Source of the DNA: Bryoerythrophyllum caledonicum
Taxonomy: Eukaryota > Streptophyta > Bryopsida > Pottiales > Pottiaceae
Reading direction: 5' to 3'
Length of the DNA stretch: 64,000 nucleotides
Assembly (NCBI GenBank): GCA_963971425.1
Contig: OZ020522.1
Span: 5,926,168-5,990,167 of the forward strand
The translations under genes and the position numbers were made by a program. This document shows, piece by piece, positions 37,151 through 47,506 of the stretch; the first letter of the stretch is position 1; each line of letters opens with the position of its first letter. The notes under the pieces are model-generated. The model had not been told where the DNA came from. It did not search any database and saw only the letters and a list, made by a program, of their open reading frames with translations.

Positions 37151-38198
37151 CCCTCCACGTGAACAAGGCCCGCTCCTCTATCAGTCGTGCATGCAATGAA
37201 GCATCGAACAAGCCATCACACGAAAACCTAATTGTTCAAAACCCTAACATAAGGCAAACGACGCTATGCCAACATGTTGCAAACAATATAGAAAATGATC
37301 TATCTTGCGCAAGCATAGCCCACGTAATTACAAAAGGTGATCACACACAACGGTCACAAAATTCAACCGTGACAAATAAAGATAATCACGATAAAAAAAA
37401 CATAAGAAGAGCAGGAGCTGGGAAGAATGGATGCTTCAAGGCTGAGACAACCATAGAGTCTGGAAAATCCTTACCAGCAACTGCAAGAAAATACTTACTT
37501 CAGCAGATACAGAACATACTCAGTTCTAAATGCCCTAGGTACTTAGATCTAAATCTTATTCCAAGGTTTAAAAATAATCAACCGAATCGATGAACAATCG
37601 CATGACGTACACCTAGGTTTCAAAGAGTTTGCCGCAGTCTTTGACTTACAATTTGCGCCATACTTACTTCTAAATCTTATTCCTAGTCATTGCAAGGCTC
37701 TCCCACTTTCAAACCAAGATTGTGCTTCCACGAGGATGGACAAAGAGAGGAGAAACAATAGTTTGCTCTAGTTTTCAACCATTGTTACATGTGTCAAATT
37801 GTATTGTGCTCCAAACTGCTAGAAAACGTTCAATTTTCAACTTGGTAGGTGGACATGTTTAGGATATACACAATTGTGTTTGTTTGAGAAAAAAATATTT
37901 AATTCAAAGAACACAATCATTCAAACAAGCATCTGCTCAGTTCCAATGATTCACACAATACAACTTCCACAAGATTCATGCCAGTTTCACAATTTAGGCC
38001 ATCATACCTACTAACACAATAACCCAATACAACAAGGAATAGAAATAAGAGCATGCCCAATTCTTGTGCCGAAAATGTACAATCATTTGTGGCGGCTTAG
38101 CTGCTTTCAACAAGATAACAAAGTTCAAGATCATTGCTCCAAAATATGCAACAAATTTCTATAACCCAATGTTGTTTCATTGGATTATAGAATGCATT

Positions 38199-38435
38199 CT
38201 AAAACAGGTGACACATGCTTGCAGCTACTTGGAAACCTAACAGATCATCAAATTGCTTGAATTCTTCTCTAAAGGTACGCCAATCCATGAGCGTCGGTAT
38301 AATTGGGGACGAGGACCACGCCACAGAGATGACGAGAGGGCCGCAAGCATATGCACAGGAGCCCAAAGGTTGGGTGCCATCATGGTGCTTCCAATCCCAA
38401 TGCCGTGCCCAAGTCCGGAACTCTGGATGTAGCAT
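38199..38435 (-). other. Coding-like fragment of unknown identity
   Basis: A 78-codon open frame with protein-like composition (WARHWDWKHHDGTQPLGSC, LVISVAWSSSPIIPTLMDWR, EEFKQFDDLLGF). It lacks a clear partner exon. I do not recognise it. It may be an exon fragment or a chance frame. Confidence 0.25.
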
Positions 38436-38993
38436 TTGAACAGAGCTTCAACGATGAGAAAGATAACAACTGGTTTCTGGCTACATACTTGTCAAATTTC
38501 TAAGGGAACCAATATATGAAAATTCAGTATTCACATTACTGCAACGGATTCTTTGTCCATAGCAGAGTTAGTACACAAACCTAAGTTGCATTCGAGATTA
38601 CAAGACGTATCACCAAAGGTTCTAGACAAAGATTGACAGCTCTAAGGTGCAGTAAAAAGCTAACAAAACATTCAATGAAGAAATACAGATGTAGTAGATA
38701 AAGGTTCTAACTAAGTCAATCCCTGGAAGTCCTGAGTTTGGGTTAATCCCACATTAGCTCTACTAACTGATTCCCAGAAGAGAAAACTATGCTCGTATCA
38801 TTTCCTTTCAGATGGTTAAAGCAAACACTTTCAGGACCTTAGGTCTAAAGCGCAAATACACGACAAGCACATGAAACACTTTGAAAAGAGAGGATTCGTT
38901 ATCTCGGAAATACCTCGCTCCCGGGAAAGAAAAGATAATCACTGTGATTGGTGGGAGTATCTGTGATTGGAGGTCGAAAGGTGTGACAGCAAA

Positions 38994-41900
38994 TCATGAA
39001 CTTTGTTTCTCTATTCCTTTCAAGCTACTTAAGAAATCACACAACTTACGGCCAAACAAATCCTTCGCTTCCGTCTGTCCTACATAGCCAAGTAAACGCT
39101 TATTCTGCGTTTCAGACTCGCGTTTAGTTGGCTTCTTTGCAGGATAGCATACTACCAAGCTGATGTAACCATCTTTGCATCCGTCAAGCACACTCTCTCT
39201 GACCTTGTCATAATTCGAGCCCTTGTACATGTGTTCCGGATTCGTAGTTGCCTCTGCCCTACCCCAACTGCTCACCCGAGGTCGCAGCTTCAGTTGACAG
39301 AAGACAGGAATCTTCAAATCCCCAAGTCTCACAACAAATAGAACATCAGGTCCGGATCTGTCGTCAAAAATGAGACATTGCTGACGATCTTCCTCTTCGG
39401 CATCAAGAAATGCACTTACAGTGTTGTTGTCGTTACCGTATGACTCCCTCCACGCTCCCTCCTTTTTACCGGTAATCACTGGCATGTCAATTGCGAAACT
39501 CTGAGGCAGGGTTGCCAAGTCTGCACCCTTGAAACAGCACATATCGGCCAAGAGTTTTTTGCCGTCAAACAACTTGGCCACATGAATCGTGAAAAGCTTC
39601 TCCCATAGCCTACCCACCGCACTTTTATCACTTTTGCAAGCAAACATTTGCTCTTCCAATAGAGCCTCTAGTGTAGTGGTGCCCTGCAAATAGTTCAAGA
39701 TGCTCCAATGGACTGTCGGTTCACGTATAGAGAAAGTGTAGTTGGAGTCTGATGACTGCATTAGCTGTCCAAGGCCAGCCTCGAGCACTGTCGCATCTTC
39801 CTTCGTTGAAACGATATATTCTCCCTCCGCCTCAAAGGCTAAGAAGAGTCCTAGTCTTCGAACCAAGGCATCAGCATTATAAGTTTGTCCATTCAGGCGA
39901 AAATAACCTTTTGATTCACATAGAGTCTTCACAGCATGGAAAATCAAAGTCCTATCGTTGCTGTTGCTGCTGCTGCTGCTTGTGATCTCCTTGAAATACT
40001 TGTCTACTAGCTTTTTTGACCATTCTCCTTTATTCCTATCAAGAAGCCGCTCGATACAAGTTACCAAACACCTTCGACGGCCTCTGAACTTCCTCAGCAG
40101 ATAATAGGCATACTCCTCCTCCTTCCCATCCTCTAGCTTCAGGTAGGCCTTTAAGAATTTCAGAACCTGATTCACATCTTTCCATGAAGAAAATGGAGCA
40201 GAAACAAATGGAACCGCCCCTCCGGCAGTGTCTTTTCCAATCGCCGATCTAATGTCCGTTTGCAGCTTCAAAAAGCTGACACCTGTACCGGCAACAAATA
40301 CTGGCACAATTTGCATATACCTAGATGGCTTCTGTAGGGCTTTCACCAACGGCGAAAAAATGGACCTTCGCTTTCTCGACTCAGGGGACTCATAACAATC
40401 TACACCTGTAGAACTCAATTCCTGCGCTTCATCCAGAACTAGAATGAAATCGCACTCAAGCTTAAGCTTTAATGCCTTCCACAGGTCATAAATCATACGA
40501 TTTACCCCATTTACCCCATCTGAATCTTCCAGGACAGCAAGCATAAGTTCAACAGCAAACTGCTGATATACATCATCACGTGTACCAGTGAAAACACGGA
40601 ATTGCACCTGGAGCATGAGCCATTGCAGAGGCTCCAAACCAGGGATTTCCTCGAGAAAAATTTCCAAGATTAACAATCTTGCAAGAATGGCACACCTCAT
40701 CCTATCCATCACATTGCTATGATTCTCTGCCTTATCGTCACCTTTTTGGTGATCAGTGACAAGGTCGATATCCTGTGACCCACCGTTTCCATTGGTACTA
40801 GCTGTCCAAAAAAAACCCCACTTCTTTGCAAGCAGCTCGTATAGAAAGCGAGTTTTCCCACTCCCACTCACTCCGATAACTGGCACAATACCAATCGAGG
40901 CATCATCCGCTCGTGCCCACAACTTAGGAACGTCAGCAGAAGTCCAACTTGCAGTTAATTGATGATATAAAATGCTTGGACGACCACTGTGGTCCAATGG
41001 CACACCGTTCTCTTTACCGTTCGCTGTAGACAATTTGCACCCGCTCTCTTTGGAATTCACCAAAAACTTAGAATATTTCGATTTCCATTCTTCCTTAACC
41101 TTAGCCACCAATTCTGTAAGCAAAACCCACACACTTTCAGTATCTGAAGAAAAATAAGAGCATCCTATCTTGCAAATATTTGAACAATAAAAAAGATAAA
41201 CCAACAAAGCCAATAACGAAAGAAAATGCCAAGAAAAGGGGAACATGGAAGGGAAGGCTAAGTAACAGAGAAGCTCTACCTGAAAATCCGGTCCCAGAGG
41301 GTTTCGATCTCTTGGGTGGTCTCTCTCCCCCTGCAAATATGTCAGATTTCAGATTACAAACGTAACTCTCACTTTCTCACAAACTGGAAGTACTTGAACC
41401 ATCAAACCGATCCGACCATTACCCCATTTTGAGCATCCCCGTTTAGACATTGTGGTGCGCGTTACCTTCCTGGAGTAGCGGGAACAGAAAACTCAGCTAT
41501 CAAAGACAGACTAAACAGAACCCTAAACCACGCCCAAAGACAACCGCGATTTATAGAGTATTTGTACGAACAGCTGCGACCATTTTTCTCATAGGATCTG
41601 GCCTTTTAATTATTGTTGAGGCACGTGGATCTACTTGACGCATTCGCAACACAATCAGGAAACAATACGACAAATGAAGACCCAGAAACCAGAAACCAGA
41701 AACCAGAAACACCTCAAAAGAGCGTCCCCATCATCGGACTTGCGGATGTAAAAACCTGCTTATTCTACCTATAAAGAAAAGAAGCCGTGACTTCAAAAAC
41801 CTAAGCGCAACGATCCATACCAAAGATCAACCGCCCCCAAGCACAGCCACGAACATGATTACTGACAGGCACACAGATGATGTAAAATTTCTCAAGCTTA

Positions 41901-44196
41901 GAAAATAACCCCTGGAGAAGATTTCCCAGACCTGGAGGGGGAACATTTTCTGCAAACCAGAAACACCAGAAACCAGGAACAAAAACCAGAAACCAGAAAC
42001 ACCTCCAGTAAGAACGCTAAACTCAAATCACTCTGAAAAAAAATCCAATACAATGCCACAAGGTAAATATCCACTCACAAAAACAACGATTAAGCAAAAC
42101 CCTAAACAGCAAGTATCACGATATCACTATCACTTAATAGCTGTCTTTTCTTCCACGGTCAACTACCAGAATATCAAGGCAAAAGTTCCACGATCCGGTG
42201 ACAAACAGACCTCAAGTAGTTGAACCTCACTATCAGCAAACTCAGGCAACAGCAAACTCAACCTACAACCACAAGTTGGTATCCAGAGTTGTTGAGCTGT
42301 GCATGTATCATACACAAACCTAAACAGACGAAGACCAGACGAAGACCTCACTACCCGTGAAACATCGCCTGGTGGAGCTGCTGAACCTGGTCATGGGAAT
42401 GCAGTTCTGGGGCAAATCATAGCATCAGGCAGAAGACCTGCTTATTCTATCTACGAAGGCAAGAAGCCCAAACTTCAAAAACCAACCAATGCCCTCTCCA
42501 CCCTATCGTAAACCCTCCACGAGAACAAGACCCGCTCCTCTAATTGAGAAACGAGGCTTCAAAACGAAGCTCCGAAATATACTCCCAACATTACAGCTCA
42601 AAATTACAAAATATTGGCAACTCACAGCTCAACTCCGCTTAACTTGCCCAAGGAAAGCACACAAACTCGAGATACAAAACCCTACATATCAAGGACTCAA
42701 CAAATCCCAGTATCACGTTATCGATGAAGAAACAGAAAACGTTGGCTTCATACAAACAGAAAAAACGTCATCTCATAATCAAACATTATCTGAAGAAACT
42801 TCTGCCATGAATACTAGTACGTAAAGGGAAACCAAGAAACACAAGAACCCGAGAGCTTGAAAAAACCCAGCGAAAAAACCCACACCAGACCAAGAAGAAC
42901 CCTAAACCGTTTGCTTCCAAGAAGAAGAAGTCTGCTCACCTAGGTGCACTGTTTCAACCCTAACTATGACAAAGACAAAGACAAAACCTAAACCCTTGTA
43001 AGTCACCCTCAAACATGTCATGACAGTCGAATACAAGCTACTAGGATATCAGGCACGAGTCCCTAATTGTTCGACTGAGATATACATAAGGCAAACGCCC
43101 CAATTCTAACGATCACCCACCCATAACTACAGCCACGAACATGAGCGTCAACACTAAAGAAAGCCTGCAGGGAAGGGTCCAAAAATCCAAAACACATCAA
43201 CAAAGAAAACACATCAATCTGCGTAATAGAGAAGCAGTGCAACAAGCTCAGCGAAATATCCACTCACAAAAACAACGATTAAGCAAAACCCTAGACAGCA
43301 AGAATCACGATATCACTATCACTTAATAGCTGTCTTTTCTTCCAAAGAGTTCTAGGACAACCCTAGAGACAAACTTTTTATACAAATCACGCACAAAGAT
43401 TGACTCGTGTCATGTCATAATCACTCCGGTCAGGGGACTACATATTTGGCACGATTTCAAGCCCTACAAATACAAACATTACAGACTACCATCAGTACGA
43501 CAAACACTACAGACTACCATCAGTACGACAAACACATTCAATGAGCCCTAAAGCATAACCACAACATCGCTCCATCACCGTTCTCTGTCGACGGTCAACT
43601 AAGATGATCGGTAAGAGGACTAACCTCGACCGTCCTGGATTTCGTCCAGACGTTGAAGTTCCTTGATCCGAAAAAGTTCCCGAAGAAGTTCCGGAAGAGA
43701 TTCTTGAAGCCGACCTTTCTCGGCTCGAAGCTCACCTTGCAAGGTCCATTGTCTGTCTTTATCTTTCTCAAGTCTCGCGTTCTCTTGCGGGTCGGAGCAA
43801 ATCTTAATCTGCTGATCTAAACCTCTGATCGTCACTTGTACATCTTTGATGTTCTGTTCGATACGTAGAATGGCCTGGTCGATACCCTTAATCCTCGAAT
43901 TCAGTTCTTCCACGCCTCCAATCTGCAATGGTCAGAACAGGTTTGAATTGATCGCGCTCGAGACATCCACAGAACTCTTTCACATAGAGCAACATCAATC
44001 GATTCAAGAAATGCTCGGGAGATATCTAGATAGATTTGTGAGCGAACAAGACAATGAGTGGGGCAAGAAAGCAGATAGAACATACTGAAATTTCAGACAG
44101 TTTCGGTTTCTTGGACTCTTCGACAGTAGGCACCTCCGGCTTCACTACCTTCTCTTTCCGTTTCCCTTCCCGTTTCGCTCCCGTTCCCTTCGCCAT
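38994..44196 (-). CDS. Crinkler-like protein: coiled coil + P-loop ATPase + PD-(D/E)XK-like nuclease tail (859 aa, four exons)
   Basis: Exons on the minus strand: 44196-44086 (start, 37 codons, Lys-rich, possible nuclear localisation), 43922-43625 (coiled coil, about 99 codons), 41330-41280 (51-base micro-exon with PPKRSKP) and 41113-38994. All borders are GT-AG, all phases agree, and the sum is exactly 860 codons including stop. The P-loop GVSGSGKTR is near residues 234-242 and Walker B FILVLDEAQEL near 376-386. Late in the protein, GPDVLF (Asp about 743) followed by VFCQLKLR (Gln about 760, Lys about 762) fits a PD-(D/E)XK core with Gln for Glu. This ATPase-plus-nuclease plan is that of Crinkler/CR-type proteins of fungi, oomycetes and some plants. 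It is presumably nuclear; its true role (defence, effector-like or selfish) is not shown. An acceptor-like TTTTTGCAG at about 44213 suggests a 5'-UTR intron. Confidence 0.85.
42540..43375. repeat. Repeat mosaic inside intron 3 of the Crinkler-like gene
   Basis: 42540-43193 duplicates 36501-37150 and 43193-43375 duplicates 34369-34550. The two source blocks lie in the opposite relative order behind the pseudogene, so this intron was assembled by rearrangement and not by simple copying. Confidence 0.88.
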
Positions 44197-44331
44197 ATTT
44201 GCAAGCAATGAGTCTGCAAAAAGTAAGAAATATGTCCCCAGTCAAACACACAGATCTTTGTGAAACCCTAGAAACGAAATATCAACAAGAGCAGAAACTA
44301 CAGTCATTCAAGGAAAACTACTTACTGAGAG

Positions 44332-44450
44332 ACAAGGTGCGAACGAGCGAAGGGAGTAAGGCTGCGGGCACCGCTCGGGAAGCAGCGGATAGACAAGGTG
44401 CGAACGAGCGCAGGGGAGTAAGGCTGCGGGGACCGCTCGGAAAGCGGCGC
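44332..44450. repeat. Tandem duplication of about 60 bp upstream of the Crinkler-like gene
   Basis: GACAAGGTGCGAACGAGCG occurs at about 44333 and 44393, each followed by a GGGAGTAAGGCTGCGGG segment. GC-rich; lies in the probable promoter or 5' UTR. Confidence 0.85.
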
Positions 44451-44519
44451 GAGATGCACAGAAGCGAGAGAGCGGGCGCTTTCATAAGCTCCCCCCTTCC
44501 CCAAACCCTACTCAGCAAT

Positions 44520-44720
44520 CTAGGTCCCAAGCGAGGTCTTGACAAAGATTTGTATGCCTCCTTAGAGACGAAAGGCAAGATAGAGCGTCGACTCTTTCTC
44601 AATGTTACAGTCGACAAGAATATGCTCATCTTTGAGTTGCTTCCCTGCAAAAAACAACCTTTGCCGGTTTTGGGGGATGCCCTCCTTGTCCTCAATCTTG
44701 GTCTTGACATTAGTGATGGT
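44520..44720 (-). pseudogene. Polyubiquitin pseudogene fragment
   Basis: On the minus strand from 44720 the frame reads [36 protein letters not shown], then [12 protein letters not shown] and, across a TAA stop in place of Arg, GGIQIFVKTSLGT. This is ubiquitin from about residue 22 through the C-terminal LRxGG and into the first residues (MQIFVKT) of a following unit, so the source was a polyubiquitin gene. Substitutions and two stops make it non-functional. It has the same orientation as the Crinkler-like gene whose ATG lies 320 bases downstream, and may be part of its leader or promoter. Confidence 0.88.
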
Positions 44721-44811
44721 TTTAATTCAGGTCGTCGAATTGGATGACCACCATGCGAATTCCAAGAACCATGCGCTTCTTTTGGTTTCATAACTATTCA
44801 AGCTACTTGCT

Positions 44812-45746
44812 TTAACCCCTAAGGGACCACGACCAATTTCGCTCACAAACTAGTCCAAATCTGCCATTGTCAAGGAGAGGCATGAAAATCACATTTTCAG
44901 GTCGAATTTCATAGTTTCAACCGTAAGATCTTAAACAACACTTCTACAAAAACATGCTGTATTTTTTTGGTTGCAATCTATTGCACGGATTGATAGATTA
45001 TAGTGTATGAAGTCAAAAAAATGGTTATTTGCCTTCTCTACATTGAGTGGATCAATAGACTTTGACTTCACTTTGTATCAAATTTTTGAACTACACAAGG
45101 TCTAAATCTTTTGCCATTGTATCAAGCATAATGTTAGTTCCCTACACACCAATTTTTAGAAGTAGAAAAGAGTTGTAGCATGTTCAAAACAAGTGCGCAG
45201 AGAGTAGAGGTTCCATAATTGCCATTTCACATTTTATTTTTTGGTGAACTTGATATGTTTTGGAATCATGATCCAAACGGTCAATAAGAAGGTTTTCATC
45301 ACATATTGTTGTTGAAAAAACAAAAAGTGAAAAATATGAAGATCTCTAGGTTTTATGTAGAAAAGATGAAGTTTCTTTCCCCCCTTGCCCGACAATGTGT
45401 GAAAATGTTTGACTTGGGATAAAATGATTTTTTACACTAAAGACAAGAATCTTTTTTTGACATTTCCAAAGACGGTAATATTATTTATATGTATGAAAAA
45501 TCTCGATGTCAATAGAAACTTCTAGCAAAAGTTTTGGAGCTGCCCGAAGTCGCCTTTTTTACTTTGAGTGGTACTAACTTTCACATCACAAATCCAAAAA
45601 AATAAATAAAAACACCTCCACAAAGCTCTTAACAGAGGCAATCTAATATAGAATTTTCAATAAAGAGGGATTTTTTGTCAAATAATAGGTACATGCCCGA
45701 AATCCAAATTGTCTCCCATGGGGACAATTGGTCCCTTAGGGGTTAA
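44812..45746. mobile_element. TTAACCCCTAAGGGACCA inverted-repeat element, copy 1 (935 bp)
   Basis: Perfect 18-base inverted termini (44812-44829 and 45729-45746), including the outermost TTAA. There is no ORF. The target site could be TTAA (piggyBac-like, TIR starting CCCC) or TA (mariner-like, TIR starting ACCCC); the palindrome makes this ambiguous. The interior is AT-rich and closely related to the copy at 46577-47506. Confidence 0.8.
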
Positions 45747-46056
45747 TACAATTATAAAAGATTTAGACCTCACGCAGTGCAAAATATTGATGCCAAATCA
45801 AGTCAAAGTCTGCTGATCCACTCGATACAGAGTAGAAAATGAACATTTTTTTAAAATTCAAACACTATAATCTTTCAATTCGTGCGATGGATTGCAGCCT
45901 AAAAAATATGGTAGACTTACACAAATGTTTAGTTTGAGATTCTAAGGTTAAATGTCCAAAATTTTACTTCAAAATTAAATGTTCTTGCCACTTTTTGGTA
46001 GTGGCAGGCTTGGAGTGAGTTTTTGACAAAAAATGGCTTGGGCTTTTAGGGGTTAA
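45747..46056. repeat. Truncated inverted partial copy of the same element
   Basis: Ends CTTTTAGGGGTTAA at 46056. In reverse orientation it contains AAGTCAAAGTCTGCTGATCC, the complement of 46805-46835 in copy 2. It abuts copy 1, so the two can pair as a hairpin. Confidence 0.7.
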
Positions 46057-46576
46057 TAATCAATTGATCGATAATTCTCCAAATTCAATATTCATTTCTA
46101 CTTCTTCATAACATTCTCCAAGTTGCCAACAAACTACAGCTTTTAAAGTAATTGGTTCTCTTGGCTCACCATCATGCCAATGCTCTAGCTCAGTACAAAT
46201 TAGCCATTGGTAATCTTCTGCACGCAAGACAGCTCCAATTGGTCTATCACTATAAGTTCTAAAAAAAATATAAATTTCTTCACATAATTTCCGCTTGGTT
46301 TTCTCACTAGCAATCCTCACTACTTTATCCGAGTAGTTTAATGTGCCATATTTCAATTTTAACAAACTATCCACTAGTTCAATATCATTTAATTTCTTTC
46401 TTGGCATCACCACTAATTAGTATACCTCCCAGTTATCAAATCAATTCCATTCACTCAGTATTACAACAACATCTTTTGGTGTATTCTCCAATTGATCAAG
46501 GTCTACCGGCTAACAGTCAATCCTCTGCCATCAAATCTCATATGTATCAATTCTCAAACTCCAATTGAGTACTGTA

Positions 46577-47506
46577 TTAACCCCTAAAGTTTCTTCTCAA
46601 TTTCACATCAAACACACTTCAAAACTGATTATCTTAGTGCAACAAGTGAGGAAGGAAACCAAAACTTTTATCTCCATTTTTAACCGTGGGATTTTCATCA
46701 AGACTTACTAGTAACCTCTTCACAAATTTTCATTGACTTTGACCGTACAGATTCAAAGATTATTATAATGTTTGAAGTAGCTAAAACGGCTCATTTTTCT
46801 CCCTGCATTGAGTGGATCAGCAGACTTTGACTTCACTTGGTGTCAAATTTTTGCACTACCCGAGGTCTAAATTCATTACCATTATGTTCAACATGATGTT
46901 AGTTCCTCATACACCAATTTTTAAAGGTATAGAGGAGGTGTAGCATATTCAAAAAAATTGTGCAAGGAATGGAGGTTCAAAATGGCCACTTCACGTTGTC
47001 TTTTTTTGTAAAGTAAATAAATTTTAGAATGTTAATCCAAACGGTCAATAAGAAGGTTTACATCACATCTTGTAGTAGAAAAAGAAAAAAGTGAAAAATA
47101 TGATGATCTGTAAGTTTTATGTGGAAAAGAAGAAGTTTTTTTGTTTGTTGCCCGAAAATGGGTGGAAATGTTTGACTTAGATTAAAATGATTTTTTACAC
47201 TAAAGACAAGTTTTTTTTTAGATCTTCAAAGAAGGTACTATTCTTTACATGTATGAAAAATCTCAATGCCAATAGAGACTTCTAGCAAAATTTTGGAGCT
47301 GCCTGGCGTCCCCACTTTTTACTTTGAGTGGTACTAACTTTCAAACTATGAATTGATCAAAAAAACAATAAAAATACCTCCACATAGCTCTTATCAGGAA
47401 CAATTTTGTATAGAAATTTCAAAAAGAAAGGATTTTTTTCAAATTTTAGGAACCTACCCAAAATTGAAAACGTCCGCCGAAGGGGATTTGGTCCTTTAGG
47501 GGTTAA
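46577..47506. mobile_element. TTAACCCCTAAAG inverted-repeat element, copy 2 (930 bp)
   Basis: Left end TTAACCCCTAAAG at 46577 and right end CTTTAGGGGTTAA at 47506. The interior runs parallel to copy 1 (shared: GATCCAAACGGTCAATAAGA, ATGTTAGTTCC, ACTTTGAGTGGTACTAACTT). No ORF. Confidence 0.78.

Larger units (their letters stand above)
33190..38190. repeat. Shuffled leader/intron repeats behind the Crinkler-like pseudogene
   Basis: No coding exon was identified. The sequence is a patchwork of blocks that also occur in the third intron of the intact paralogue: 33890-33985, 34369-34560 and 36501-37150 correspond to 43085-43190, 43193-43375 and 42540-43193. AAACCCTAA-type motifs are very frequent. 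Part is probably the intron and upstream region of the dead copy, multiplied by local duplication. Confidence 0.65.

Noticed and set aside
34369..37160. AAACCCTAA repeats as an interstitial telomere
   Set aside because: The motifs are scattered singly in unrelated contexts and never form a tandem array, so telobox-like elements or chance within duplicated blocks is more likely.
44199..44747. 182-codon plus-strand frame upstream of the Crinkler-like gene
   Set aside because: Its C-terminal part is the antisense of the ubiquitin remnant, a well-known false ORF.
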